Assembly (NCBI GenBank): GCA_015501605.1
Contig: JADNRZ010000001.1
Span: 1,178,001-1,242,000 of the forward strand
Direction of reading: 5' to 3'
DNA: 64,000 nucleotides
DNA from: Panaeolus papilionaceus
Lineage: Eukaryota; Basidiomycota; Agaricomycetes; Agaricales
Of this stretch, positions 1 to 12,957 are shown in pieces (the stretch's first letter is position 1; the number at the start of each line of letters is the position of its first letter). The notes under the pieces were generated by a model, which saw nothing but the letters and a program-made list of their open reading frames with translations, was not told where the DNA came from and made no database searches. The position numbers were made by a program, and so were the translations under genes.

Positions 1-1
1 T

Positions 2-3000
2 ATGCAAGCTTCAGCAGTACACGAAAGACATGCCCAAGCATCTGTGATTCAATCTGAAATTCAAGAGGCCCATCCTCAAAATGTCTCAAATATACCTGGC
101 CACGTTCGTCGATCCTCATCAGGATCCTTTACCACTGAAGTTTCGACGAATGTTTTGAACGTTATGGCTCCATTTTTTAAGCAGCAAGAAGAAAAAATGG
201 ATGGCAGGTTCTCAGACCTCACAGCCCAGTTTTCACAAATCACCGACAAGCTGGAAAAAGCTGCCAATGAATCTGTGGAGGAGACAAAAACTGGAACCCA
301 AGCTATTATGAGGGCTTTATCACACTTAGCTCAGAAGCAACAAGCTCTCGTGGAAGAAATGCAGGCAGTCAAGAATTTTGTTGGTTTTGACGACCACGCC
401 AAGCAGCCCGTTTACAATCAGGGCGAAAATGGTAGCTTGTACCAGAAGTTGACCGAAATCGCTCACCTTGTGGGCGACTGGATTGAAAAGGCCGGCGATC
501 CTGAGGCGAACGGTAATTGTGTTGTCTATGTGTGCTCTGCTGTGTTACTTATACCTCTTTCCAGCCGGAAGTCGGCTGGTTGACGAGATTCTTGAATATC
601 AAAAGACCCTTACCGTCCGAAACCCGTCACCCGTACGCCATGAAATGGGTACAAGTCCAATGTCATCTCGATACCTCAGCGATGAGGATGCCTTGATGGC
701 AACAGATCGCAGCGTACGCGCAGCAACAATACCACGTGTTGTCCGCCATGAAATGGCTGTCAGTCCTTTGCGCATTGGAGCACAACGAATCGGTTCACCC
801 CTTCGAACTTCGCGACCTGTGCCAACGACGCGTCAAGGGACGACTGACAATTTGATACGTCCCAATCGCCAAGTCCAAAGTGCTCCAGGGTTTAGGGCTT
901 CCCCAATCTCCATAGACGGAGGGTCCCAGCCAGGTACGTTCTATAGACTCTGAATTATTGGTACCCCGTTGAAAGTTTGAAAGACGGCGACCAACGACAA
1001 ACATCCAGTGACACACTTGGTGGGCCCATCCCCTTCACTTAACTTTTGAATAGTGCTGTAACTTATACATATGTGATAGTCAACGGAGTTTTCAAGCCCC
1101 AAAACCCTTTGCCTCAGGCTAACGTCAATCCCTTCCAAAGAGCCGTGTCGAGGTCACATCGAACGCCTACACGACGTACCCCATTGAAACCAGCAGTGTT
1201 CAAACATTTGGACCCAGCGAACGCCCATAAACCAGGATTCTCTCCTGCAAATTGGAAAGAGGGACAGGATGACATCGGTACGACAATACGCCTTTTTTTT
1301 GTGTAGTTTCCATCGCTAAACGGGGCACATCGATAGATGAACCCGTCCCCGCATTCGATCCTCCATCTACGTCGAGTCCCAGAACTGTTTTCCCCCTTCC
1401 TCAGGATGAAGAGGTAGACGACTTACTTGGTGGACCCTCTTTTGCACGCGCACCTAAAATGCAGAAAGATAGGTCTTGCTCAGCAGAATCGACATCCTTG
1501 TCCAGTCATGGGTCGTTCCAGCGTCCCCAAAGGGCTACCGAAGCTGCTCCTATGTCAATCGCTCCCAGCACCTCTTCCACATCTCAGGCTTCATCTCTCG
1601 CGTCTTTAGCCTATCCGCCACCGATTGACGAGCTCGTTCAGCAGCAGCAGACTTCGACAACCCCTCTAGTAACCTCTCTGCCCTCTGAGGACGAGGATGC
1701 AGTTGCCAATATGATTCTAGATGCACCCTTGTCCTCTCAAATTGACCCTGAAGACAAGGTAAACACGAAAGATGAGGTTGTTGAGGGTACAGATGGAGAA
1801 GACGAACGACCATCATTAGCTGAGCAATTAGAAACAGCAAAACGTCCAGGATCTGTGGCCACAAGTATATCTGCACTGTTTACCCAATCCTCAAGGAATG
1901 CTACCCCCATGATTGCTTCGAGCTGCTCACCTCCTGCTAAGGAATCGGAATCAGCTTCGAAATGGCCTCAAGAGTTGGAGGTCGATATGGCTCTGTCCAC
2001 TTCGCCTGCAGGTGAAGAAACACCAAGACCTGCAGAAACCCTATGGCAGAGAAGAGGGTACAGCCGTCGCCCCCTAGCCAAGTCGTCATTACCTCCTTCA
2101 GAATCACCGATGCCACCCATTACTCGAACGCCTCCTGAAGTCATTGAGATCGGCAGCTCCCCACCATCGCCTCCACACACTGCCCCGCAGCGTGAGCCAA
2201 GGAAGTCTGCACCTGCACCTTCTCCTTCAGTCAGCGTCATTGAAATATTGTCAGACGAGGACGATGAAGATGTCCTCCCTCAGATCGCCGCTAAAAAGGC
2301 AACTACTTCCATGGTCCAAGTCAAAACGGAAAAGCCAGACGACAACCCAGTCCCTAAAGCTCCTGAGGCCGAAGAACCCGCCACCGAGCCTCCCGTTTCA
2401 ATTACACTCCAAAGAGCAACTCCAGAGCCAGAGCCGCAACCAGCACAAGAACCAGCCACCCCTGCTCCGAAAGCGAAGAGTGGTAGCCTACTTGATGATC
2501 TTCTGAGGCGCCAGCTCTCACCGATTACTCCATTACCTTTAGAGGAGGTAAACAAGTTGAAACCAAAGAAGGTATTTGATCCCAAGAAGTATGCTGACGC
2601 CCTTCAGGATGACGAAGACGACGTCGTTCCTGCCAAACGCCTCGCAAAGCGTCCAGTTCGATCCAGCCCAAGAATTTCTCGAGGGGGCTCTCAAGACAGT
2701 GCTACAATTGCGAAAGACAAAGGCGCAAGCAAGAAGGGGAGCATAGGGACTCCAGCGGAAAAGGGAAGCAAGGGCCTGCTCAAGCTATCCAAGCGCAAGG
2801 GTGACAACCTTGCTGCGACGAGGATCAAGAAGCGCAAGACAACCCGAAAAGTTCTTAAGAGTGAGGAGGAGGATACGCCCCCGCTGAAGAAGGCAAGCAT
2901 GAGGCCCCGGTCCAGCACATTGACAGTAAGCGCAAAGGCGTCGAAAGTGGGACTCAAACAGGAAGAAACGAGCTCCCCTACCAGGAAGCCAAGGGGTCGC

Positions 3001-3890
3001 CCCAAGAAGAAGAGACCTGAGTGGCCTGAGCCGCTTCCTGTTACACCTGATGCTTTACAACCGGTATGAATCTTGCACTTTTCAAGAAGGCACCTCACTG
3101 AAATTTCGTCACTATTATTTAGATGATCAAATGCGATGGGTATAGTGGTTCCTCTTGCATCACCGACCACTCATCTAATTTTTATGTAGATGCTCCGTTT
3201 GGTTTCATTACAGCTGTGTTGCTATCCATGATGACGATGTGCGTCTGAAAGACGACGAAATATTCTATTGCCCTGCTTGTACAGCTGGGGTTGCTCTGTG
3301 AGTCTTTATTCAATACAATGTGAGGACCTTTACTTATAATAATAATACAGATCTCGTATGCTTTATTTATTCTCCTTCTTATGGGCAGTGGTCCTCACCT
3401 CGCATTTTGATGAATCTTAGGCAAGAACATGCAGAAAGATCCAAGCGACTCGGCTGATCAGGTTTGCGGTCGTCCGGAATGCAAAATTGAGACCAGTTAC
3501 TTCCTGACCAAGTTTGTTGGAAGGCGACGGGTCCTGAGGAATTCGGCCCTTGTTCCTCAGTATCTCGTAAAGTGGGAAGGGTAAGACTTTTACTCCTTTT
3601 TCAGAGAATCGAGATTTACAAACTCTTCGACTAGGTGGAGGCTGGCCAGTGCGACCTGGGAGAATCTGCAGGATCTAGGTATCGACAACCCAGAAGAGTA
3701 CGTTGAAACACTCGAAAAGGAGCTTCAAGATCAGGATGTGGATATCAATAAAGACGAGAACGAATACAACGTTGTTCTACTCCAGCAAGCCAAGGACGCA
3801 GGATGGTGCCCCAATGGAGGTTACAACCCGAAATGGCGAGCTCCCCATTACGATTCAGCGGACGATCTCGAGTACGATGACGCACCATAA
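2..3890 (+). CDS. PHD-finger / chromodomain protein, probable chromatin factor (5' end may be cut)
   Basis: Exons as read: 2-512, 565-933, 1080-1277, 1337-3063, 3123-3139, 3190-3297, 3351-3355, 3421-3580, 3635-3890, which keep one frame for about 1,116 residues. The first ATG is at base 2, so the gene may begin outside the window. Seen: a coiled-coil-like, E/K/Q-rich N-terminal part (around residues 55-125), then about 750 residues of low-complexity Ser/Pro/Glu-rich sequence with basic patches and an AT-hook-like GRPKKKRP near residue 925. A PHD-like zinc segment follows (CDGCSVWFHYSC ... FYCPAC), then a chromodomain with YLVKWEGW and ATWENL. Known: PHD and chromo modules read histone tails. 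Inferred: a histone-binding nuclear protein. Odd points: no first Cys pair of the PHD finger is visible upstream of CDGC, and keeping the frame needs either a 5-nt exon or an alternative donor. The third intron junction (934-1079) is uncertain. Confidence 0.75.
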
Positions 3891-4375
3891 ATCTCAACTG
3901 ATGTGCCTTGATCACCCTAATTATTTACTCTTTTTTAACTTCTTGTGCGTACCTTTTTCTTGTTACATATTTTATAGTTCATTGTTATTTTTGGGACGTT
4001 ACACATTGCTATCTTACAACATTTACTCACTATTCTTGGATTTATTATACAATTCAGTATTTCATCGTGCACCTATACCTAGGGTTGCTTTGTCACATAT
4101 GGTCATTATTTTATTATCTTTTTTCTTTCTTTCCTTCTTGCACAACCCTTTCATCTTGCCTCATCGTAATTTGATGGTTTTCAGCATTCGTTTGTCGATG
4201 TCCATTGTTTGTAGCATTAGGTTTCATTAGCTGCCTTGTTCAAGTTGTTGTTGATGGTTGTGTACAGATGTGAGTGAACGTGGGTCGCGATTGATAAGAT
4301 TTACAAAGACGATCTTTATGGCCAAAACTATTTCGATCTACAATTCAGACGAGGCTCTTATACCGTACTCAAACC
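3891..4375. other. Intergenic, T-rich 3' region and Dph1 promoter
   Basis: About 480 bases between the chromodomain gene stop and the Dph1 start. The left part is strongly T-rich on the plus strand, as expected of a 3' untranslated region. No convincing coding signal; open frames here look like by-products of composition. Confidence 0.6.
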
Positions 4376-6148
4376 ATGGCTGAAAGCAGCTCTACTCCTA
4401 CAAGCAAATCTTCCTTTTTAAGCGCAGCCAAACCTCGCAAACGATTTGTTGGGAGCAAATCCACGAAGCCTTCGAAACCAGGCGCACATCAGTTGGGCAA
4501 CCAAATTCCTCAGGGAATTCTCCAAGATGCCCAACTGAATGAGGCTATCAAGGCTCTTCCGTCAAATTACTCCTTCGAAATCCATAAGACGATACACCAT
4601 GTCCGCAAAAATAATGCAACTGCCGTAGCACTGCAGATGCCAGAGGGACTCCAAATGTTTGCTTGCACAATTGCGGATATTATCGAGCAGTGGGTTGAAA
4701 GCTTTAACATTGGAGATCATAGCTGATGAATCCACGAGCTTAGGTTCACAGATGCCACCGCTGTTATTCTGGGTGACGTGACGTACGGTGCTTGCTGCAT
4801 CGACGATTATACAGCAGTCGCTTTGGGCTGCGACATGATGATACACTACGGGCACAGCTGTTTGGGTGAGCTCACAACCTCTGTATCTTTTGGTAGTTCC
4901 GCTAAAATGCCTGTGAAGTACCTATGGATCAAACTACAATCAAGACCTTGTATGTTTTTGTGGAGATTGGCATCGACTCTAAACATCTCGCGCAAACCAT
5001 TCGAATGAATTTCCCGGATGTTCGGGAAACCTTCCATGAGAACTTGCTGCAGTCCGAAGAGGCCAGAGCTCGAGTGCCTATCGGCCAACAAATTGGCGTC
5101 CGCCGTGATCTCCACATCGACAATGCACCCAGTCAGGATGTAAATTCTGCCGACATCTCAGAGACATCGGCTAGCACGCCGACAAAATTGGCCTTAGTCT
5201 CCACCATTCAGTTTGTCGCCGCATTGCAACAACTTAAAGAGGAACTGAGCGTGGATGTGTCGAGCAAATCTTCCCCAGAAGGAAGTGAAAATAACCAAGT
5301 GGTGTCTACAAGCCCTAAAATCTGGACAGGCAAGTATGATGCGTCAATACCTCGTGCCAAACCTTTGTCCCCGGGAGAAATTCTAGGATGTACTGCTCCA
5401 ACATTAGGCGATGTTGATGCACTAATGTAAGTTACATAACCAGTCCTAAAGCTATATGTACTCAGCCGCTGCATTTCAAGATATCTCGGTGATGGTCGAT
5501 TCCACTTGGAATCTATCATGATTGCGAACCCCGATGTGCCTGCCTTCCGTTACGATCCCTATTCTAAAAAATTGACAAGAGAGCGTTACGACCACTTGGA
5601 GATGCAGACTGTCCGTAATGATGCTGTCCAGACTGCAAGGAAGAGCATCGCGGCATTCTCACCAGACTCGCCGTCGCCCGAATCCCCGGTGCCCCTATGG
5701 GGAGTAATCCTTGGAACGTTGGGGAGACAAGGAAATGTGAAGCAGATGCAGGTTTGTCCACCTTTTGACCAACCGTTTATCCACCCAATTAAAATTTGAT
5801 CTTCTGTAGGCTATCACTCACCAGCTACAACAATCGTCCATTCCTATACCTTATATGCAAATTCTACTTTCAGAACTCTCGCCAGCAAAACTATCGCTAT
5901 TCAATCCCCACATATCAACCTTCATTCAGACGTCATGTCCCCGCTTGTCAATTGACTGGGGTTACGCATTCGATCGGCCCCTACTTAGCCCTTATGAAAC
6001 GGCTGTGGCAGTTGGCCGTTCGCCAAGTTGGTTTGACAGCGATTCACAACAGGGGAAGCAAGCTAGACACGGCATATACCCAATGGACTTTTATACTGCT
6101 GATAGTCCTTGGGCTGTCTCCAGGTCAACGGCAAGTTTTGACGTTTAG
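4376..6148 (+). CDS. DPH1: Diphthamide biosynthesis protein 1 (radical-SAM ACP transferase subunit)
   Basis: Exons 4376-4689, 4744-4865, 4919-5426, 5481-5751, 5810-6148 give 517 residues in one frame. Dph1 pairs with Dph2 and transfers the 3-amino-3-carboxypropyl group of SAM to a histidine of elongation factor 2, the first step of diphthamide synthesis in the cytosol. Seen: family blocks [56 protein letters not shown] and SIDWGYAFD. The three expected iron-sulphur cysteines are present in TYGACC, LGCTAP and TSCPRLS. It is about 90 residues longer than yeast Dph1 (about 425), mainly through a Ser/Thr-rich insert around residues 195-275 between the second and third cluster regions. Identification is firm from several ungapped blocks. 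Confidence 0.95.
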
Positions 6149-7113
6149 ACTTGAGGCATGGTCATTATGATAAGGTTAAATCATACCAATCATAATCAAT
6201 GTCATCTTTAAAATGCACAATTTTTCGGACCTCAATCCGTGTCCTGCAGCTCGCATCATCTTGGTGAAGCCTGAAAGCCTCGTCTGGAAAATTCAGTGCG
6301 CCTACTTTGAGCGCTGAAAACCTTCATGAGCGCATCTCCAGGTTGTGCGTGGGTCTGGTCAAATATTACTGAGCGAGTGATGGCATCAGACCAAAGTTCG
6401 CCTACGATGCTAATTCTGGAAAAGGAAATTTCCAGGCATCAAGCGCTCTAACCTTTGTGGTCAGAGGTCATGCTCATACCACATGATTCCATTGCAATTT
6501 AACCGTCTAAACACTCAAACTCGCTTTCTTGATTTCCGTGATTCTTCGGAGAACGTTACAATGATGCTAGGAGATTATCTAGTCCCGAGCACAATCTGCT
6601 CACCACCGAATTTTCGTCTTTATTCAGCAGAGAGCTTCTCTGAGGTTACGAGGATAGATCGTCGCATTGTCTTCGCTCTGTTTAAATTCTTCGGACCGAA
6701 GGGAAACACATCAGGTACATACCTCGTGATATATCAAGTCTGAGAAGCAACGCCGTCGTCGATTGGAACCATTACGGAAGAAATGGCACGCAGCTGGAGC
6801 TCGCCCACCGCTGCGCCAAACAACGTGCCCGTCATGACATGCCAGGTCAGTATGTAGAAGTGCATTTCTTACTTATCAGGCGTCATGTAATCGAATAATC
6901 AGACAATCGAAGCTTACAGAACTGACCCAACTGGTAAGTTACCTGCATGCAACTCAATACGATGACCCTGAATGAATCTTTTAGTTCAGTTACTTCTCAC
7001 GGCGAACAATCCTCCGCTGTCAGGGGGGTGAAAGCCTTATCCCATTTAATAACTGCTTGTTGATTTAACAATGGTGACACCTCCCTTTCCTTCCCTCCCA
7101 AACTTCTGCGAGC
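6149..7113. other. Intergenic, mostly without recognisable features
   Basis: About 960 bases between Dph1 and the DUF6533-like gene. An 86-codon frame at 6483-6743 has no family signature. The right half contains a short frame with two clean splice pairs, listed separately. Confidence 0.5.
6783..7032 (+). CDS. Possible short spliced reading frame, function unknown
   Basis: From an ATG at 6783, two introns with clean GT...AG ends (about 6847-6900 and 6932-6985) join three pieces in one frame and give a protein of about 47 residues ending in PPLSGG. No family is recognised. The introns have normal length for this genome, which is the only support. It may instead be upstream leader exons of the gene starting at 7114, or chance. 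Confidence 0.25.
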
Positions 7114-9184
7114 ATGTTATCCTTACTGAGCGTACGCGCGCCCAGTATCGATGGTAATACAAGCTCCGCAGGCTCGCAGGATTCGATTGAGAGCTTCCAG
7201 CTGGTTCACTATTGTCAAGGCAAGTCCTTATAACCAAGTGCTACTTAGCGGTGGATTTTTAACAAAATTCATAGTTGCTGCTCTTATAATCGGATTGTAT
7301 GACCATCGTGAGTGTCCATAAATTTAGGTATCGATCTCTAACCGACATCTCGTAATACAGTTATTACGCTGGATCGAGAGGTGAGCTTTTTTCGACATGA
7401 AGACACCTTCTCCTGGCTGATCACTACTCTTTCTAGGTGGAATACATCTGGGTATGAGAGCTCATTGAGAAAAATGCAGAGCAAACGGATCTAAATACAT
7501 GCCACAGACGCGTAAATGGTCAAAATCGAAGGTTCTTTATCTACTGGTCCGTGAACGCAACGCTCCTCCTTGGTATTTATTTCCTTACAGGTAACACTGC
7601 AGGCTCGGTATTTTGGAGACTTTCTTCTCGTGTACGGTTATCCTATTCTTTTTTTTTTTCGCCTGCATTGTATTCTAACCAGTATGGGATGCTTGGGTTG
7701 ATCTATCCAGCTCTATTGTCTTTGGTATGCACATGTGTTCTACTACACACAGACCGCAAGGCTAACTTGGAGCATCGTACTTGACAGTTTTTTTAAACCA
7801 GAATGCAGGTCGCTTGGTGTGTCCTACCGTATCATTTGGGGTGTTTCCGATACTGACGTTTGCTTTTCACATCTAGTTGTATGTTCGATTTTTGTTTTTG
7901 CAAATGTCTCAGCACCACTCATTTCGACGTGTGCGATTTATCCACAATGCAGCTGTAAGAAACCTCGCTCGCTCTGTCCGAAACATCCCGGTCCTGATTC
8001 GTTTCTTCTATTCCTTTCAGGTTTAATCGGACTCAAAGTCGTTGGAACGGGGTCTATGGTTATCATTCTGATCACTCAAGGTCTGTTTTTACCTTTGGGC
8101 TGCTTATTGCAATCAACTAACCTCATCCAGTCATCATGCAACTTCGCATCAAGGCTCTCTACGGGAACACGATTTCGCGCATTATAACTGGCCTCTGGCT
8201 TGTTGAAGTAGTGGGGGTCCTTTCTCTTGGAGTAGCATCCCTGATTGCTATTGATGGTTCGTCGTTCTCGTGCTAGTCTACTGATGACTTGGATTCAATT
8301 GAAACTTCCTCGCACATTCAGTCAGGTCCTATACACTCGATGCGGCCCGAATGTGCAACCCCACATATCTTCCTCGCTTCGCTTTCCTCTTTTGGGTTCC
8401 AGTCATACTCTTCGAGACCTTTTTGTTTGCCCTAGCATTTAGAATTGCATACCTGAACTGGCTAGAAGTCGGCGACTGGCGTGGCGCGGCACTTCTGCAT
8501 GTCGTTCTCCGTGATAACTTCCAATTCTTCTTCCTGTGAGTCTATATTTACCATTCTGCCCGAGGTGGCCGTCTGATGAAATTCATTTATACTTTTTGCT
8601 CTGATTCTAGTGCATTCGCATGCTACATCATCACAGCTGCAACTTGGTTGACAGCCAATCCACGGTACTTTACTGTACCTGGATCATTCTCCTGCGCATT
8701 AACGGCCATAATGGGCTGTCGATTAATCCTCAACCTCTGCGAGGCGTATCACATTCCTGTTGGACAGCGGGCATCATCGGCTAGAGCCCATAATTCAATC
8801 TGGGGCGCGACAAATACGCGCACGATTCGATTCGTCAATAACGCCAAAAGTACACAGAATGTTGATTGGATGACCAGAACAGTGGATGTCATTGATGGAC
8901 GAATCACACAATTGACATCAGAAAGCAGCCATTCAGCGCAACGCTCTGAACATGACACGAATGATGGAGACGACATAAAAATGGTACGCAGATTCGATGG
9001 TGAGTCGGAGGAGGGTCAGGTGTATGCGCTTCAGACCATCCATATCGAAACAGATAAAGGTTCCAACCGAAGTAGGATATCAACAACTGCTCTAGAGACG
9101 AGCCTTGATGAAGACCGTCACCATGGTCAGCTGCCACCAGCAATCAACCCCCCAAAAATCAAATCAGACAACGGCATTGTTTAA
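7114..9184 (+). CDS. Seven-helix membrane protein, DUF6533-like
   Basis: Many small exons; the first are 7114-7219, 7275-7307, 7361-7380, 7437-7451 and from 7508, and the last two run to about 8536 and from about 8612 to 9184. Seen in order: VAALIIGLYDH, LITLDREVEYIW and RKWSKSKVLYLL, which are the N-terminal signature of the DUF6533 fungal membrane family; later helices include VIMQLRIKALYG with a following hydrophobic stretch, RFAFLFWVPVILFETFLFAL, and CALTAIMGCRLILNL near the end. A soluble acidic tail of about 125 residues follows. Known: this family is multiplied in Agaricomycetes and has no assigned biochemical role; topology resembles receptors. Odd: intron 1 (7220-7274) begins GCAAGT rather than GT, and only that donor keeps the frame. 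Junctions between 7540 and 8100 are not resolved. Confidence 0.75.
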
Positions 9185-12100
9185 TGCACACACTTGACAT
9201 GACCTGCTCCGCACTACGTTATGCTGTTCGGGCATCCCATTATCCCTGGAATGCATACCCGGATGGTTTTCTAAAATAAAGTCTCGTTTTACTGCTCTCC
9301 TTCGCGGTTAGGACCACAAGCGCTCGCCTTGGTTCATGCTCAACGAGCAGTGTCGGCTCTGCAATATCCGACCAGTTGTCGAAAATCCAAACAAAAACTC
9401 TTATTCTACCATGTTTTCCGTCGCACAGGGAAGAGGAGAAGCGCGAACGGAGTTCTAGGTGGAGAAAGACTTCAATAGCGACGAACCTCCGTTTGTGTTA
9501 TATTGTTTCTTTGGAGTTGGTGATCCCATGCGCTTTAGCTGGAGGGGTGTTGGCGCCCAAACCCTTGGACCCTCGAATCTCCACCGAATGTCAGGACTCA
9601 GGCGCGACGTTCTGATTTGACATTCTGTCCTTGCACGCGTAGGGCTGACATACCCTATCTACAACCTCGATGCTGTTCCTTGATTTTTGTTGGGGTACCA
9701 TAACAATGTCTTTCCACGTTTTTCAGCCCTTTTCATCTTCTTGCTGCGTATACTCTGTGTTCTCCTCCCCAATCAGGTCATCCGAAATCCAATGTCGAAC
9801 CACTTTGTTGCGCACTCTATCTTTCACTTCTCTCTGCGCGCTCGCACATTTCGCTATCTTTATCTCGTACTTATTTGATTTCGGGCCCTTGGTGCATACA
9901 CGTTGTATTTTTTTCCTTTCTCTCGCTTATCTATCTATCTTTGCTTTGCTACTTACACATCTTTTTCGCGCCTCACATCCATTCGCATATTTCATGTCCG
10001 GTTGCAACGATAAAGATTAACGTTGCACAGTTCTATCTACCTTATTGTGATAAATCTCGCAGGTTAAATCAAATTAAACACACTGGTGGGTAAGATGTGA
10101 ATCGACGTCGATTCCGACTCGGTGTCTACCAATACAGTCAGTCACCCATGCAAGATCGTGGAGGCATTGTGATTATCAACCGTATTCGAACCCCATTTTT
10201 TTCCTGCGCACTTTCATTTCATTTCGTTTGATGTGCATACTTACTCTAGTTAGCTCTTCACGTTCAATCAAGTGCGGGTTGCACCCCATGTTCTCTCGCT
10301 GAGTTTTAAAAGTTCTTATCTGGAACACTTTACCTTCACATCATCAAGTCATCGATGCCTCTTCTTCCCGCAAAGAATGAATAAGGGCTGCGTTGATAGT
10401 CATTTTACATAGGAACGTTAAAACAACCGCCGGGAAGGTATTGCAATTTGCGGTGATTTCCCTTCCCTGGGGTACATGAGGGCACTAAATATGCGAGTGA
10501 GGGAGTATTAATTTATATGTAGCACAAAGGGTTTCCTCAGTCTCCTCGAGGGTCGACCTTAAAAGTCACATTCTCGAGCCTCTCGATCACATTCATTCAA
10601 TGCTTTTTGCCGTGCTTTCATTTCCATGCATTCCTCGTGTGCATTGGCACGCGATCACCAAAGTTTGTGATTAGAATTTAATTTTATGGTATTTGCTTGT
10701 TTATTTCTTACTTATGGAATTTACTTATGGAAAAGGAAAGACGAGTCCGAGTTGAAAGGGCTTTGCTTTTCTGGTGGTGATTAATCATTGCCAGTGTGCT
10801 GATCACAGTCAAGTCACGAATGATATCGATGCTCGATGTTTGATGGCCCATGGGTGCAATTGTCTGCGCCGTTGGGAATCGACTCGGAGGATACTGGCCT
10901 AGTGGGTGATGCTGCGCATTATGTTTACGCATGGACCTCGATGTTCGGGTGTTTCTCGCGAAGATATGTAAAAACGCGCAGTCGTTTTTACGGACACTAC
11001 AATTGAATTGAACCACTAGTATGCCAGGTCAATGCATTGAATTTCGAAACTTTGATCGGCGGTGGATAGAAGGCACACTAGTCTGGATCCACAATCGCGC
11101 ATGCTTTATGCTCTGTATGATCATTGGCAGTCTAGTATGTGGGTCCCTCCGATCCCTCTATTTACGATTGTGGGCGAACTCAGGGGGTTGACGGAGAAGA
11201 CGAAGTGCAGAAGAACCTCAAATTTTGAACAATGAACTTCGCTCGCGAGCTTCGACTTGAATGAGAATCAAGTATGTAAACGGCAAAGTCAAAAAAATTG
11301 AGTTCATCTCATCTCTCGAGTAACGCGATGCTTCGAAGCGCTATAGTAGCTCGAACGTGCTTGATACCTTAGCTTACTTAGTACTTACATACATCCACCG
11401 CCACTCGAACTTCGAAGCGCAACGGCGGAGAATACTCACATCACATCGTTTTGTTACTAAATTCCCTCAAGTGTAATTGTAATCGAGAGATAAGGGTGGT
11501 GCAGACCACAAGGGGATCTATACGGTAGTGTAAAGTCCTAGTCTACATAACCTCATCCCAAGTCTACTTAGCGTTACGGCTTTGTTTATTCCGCCTTCGA
11601 ACCAGCTTTGTTACGCTGGGTACTAACTTCATTCCTCATATATCTTAGTCATAACGAAATGAGAGTGGCGGTTATTATAACAACTCCGGATATGAATAGG
11701 AGCAGATGACGGATATCCTACGTCGGGGTGGCCTTTTAACAACAGTGGCCGTGCCGCGTTCATATCCTCTGGATGGAAGGACAAACGCACTTCGGCCTCC
11801 GTCTGTTTAGCTTTATCTCTAGATTAAAATGAGGCTTTTTCTCGAACATGTCAAAAGTTGAACGGAAGATTGCGATAAGCTATAAATAGAGCAACACAAC
11901 GGGCGCTTTTGAGCAATCCGCTAGGTGACCTGAGGATGTCTACTTTCAGGACGATGAATGTCATTCAAACAGGCATCGTTATGTTACTGTCGACGGTGCT
12001 TCGAAGCGCAGCGGCAACCGTATTGAAAGACTGAAACTCCGATGACGCTATATACGCTGTGTGGCGGATAAAGTTAAGTATACCAGTGCCCGTATTAATC

Positions 12101-12957
12101 TGAACGCCGTCCGTCTACATTCGATCAGGCAATTATCGACAGCTCCGGGTACAGCTATAACTGAGCGCAAAACTTCCTGCCGGCGATCGTGCTCCTTCGC
12201 TGTTTAAGGATATGAGCAGAGGATACGATCTAGGAGTAGTCTTGTACGACATTCACATATCGTTGATTCCGCGAGTACCTCTGTAGTCACCATGGGTAGA
12301 TAAGCATATGGAGGGGTGATGAAGCGTGTCGAATCCGAAGTTCAGCCAGTGTTGTGAATAGTGCTGACGGTCATGGGTTTTGTTCCTTGACGAGATATCA
12401 GTCACGATACAATGTCAGAGGGGGGGAGAATGCCATGGAAGACTCTCAAGTAGCCTTTTGGCTGAATATATAACTTGACAGGGCCGAACTTCTGGAGCAC
12501 AAACAGATAATAGATCTGTGAAATGGCGCAATGACGGATAGCAGCTTTAAACTTGTTCAAATGCATTCTAACTTTAAGTCAGAGAAACTATTCCTAGAGC
12601 AATTCAAGTGACGACAGAGCATATGTTCAGGCCGAACCTCTATTCAATCAGATTGGATGAAGGCGCAAGGGCGATTTAAGGGACTAGTTCATCTATATCT
12701 TTAGATGGACAGCAGATGTTCCATATGTGTGATGTCATAATCCCCGGTAGAGATAACCTACCGAGAAACATCTGGAGGATGCAAGAGGTGTTCATGATTG
12801 AAATGGAGAGATTAACGAAAGAATAGCGAAGATCACTATTGGCGAAATGAAAAAGAAGAGGGCGCCTCGAGCGCGTCCGTAGCACAGCCCATGGTTATTT
12901 CAAGGTGTGGGTCGAGGTTAAAGGGTGAAATGAGGGAGATGTTGACATCAGCAAATG
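9185..12957. other. Gene-poor stretch
   Basis: About 3.8 kb with no supported gene. A possible poly(A) signal, AATAAA, lies at about 9276, downstream of the membrane protein stop. The part from 9650 to 10000 is pyrimidine-rich. Frames present are short, overlap in several phases and show no family motif. The motif CTTCGAAGCGC occurs three times (11331, 11410, 11999). This could be decayed repeat DNA or long regulatory sequence. Confidence 0.55.

Noticed and set aside
3703..4230. Long frame overlapping the end of the chromodomain gene
   Set aside because: It runs in another phase of a confirmed exon and then through T-rich 3' sequence, giving an artificial Phe/Ser/Leu-rich peptide.
9376..10093. 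Hydrophobic frames suggesting a small membrane protein
   Set aside because: The hydrophobicity comes from pyrimidine-rich sequence in several phases; no start context or conserved motif is seen.
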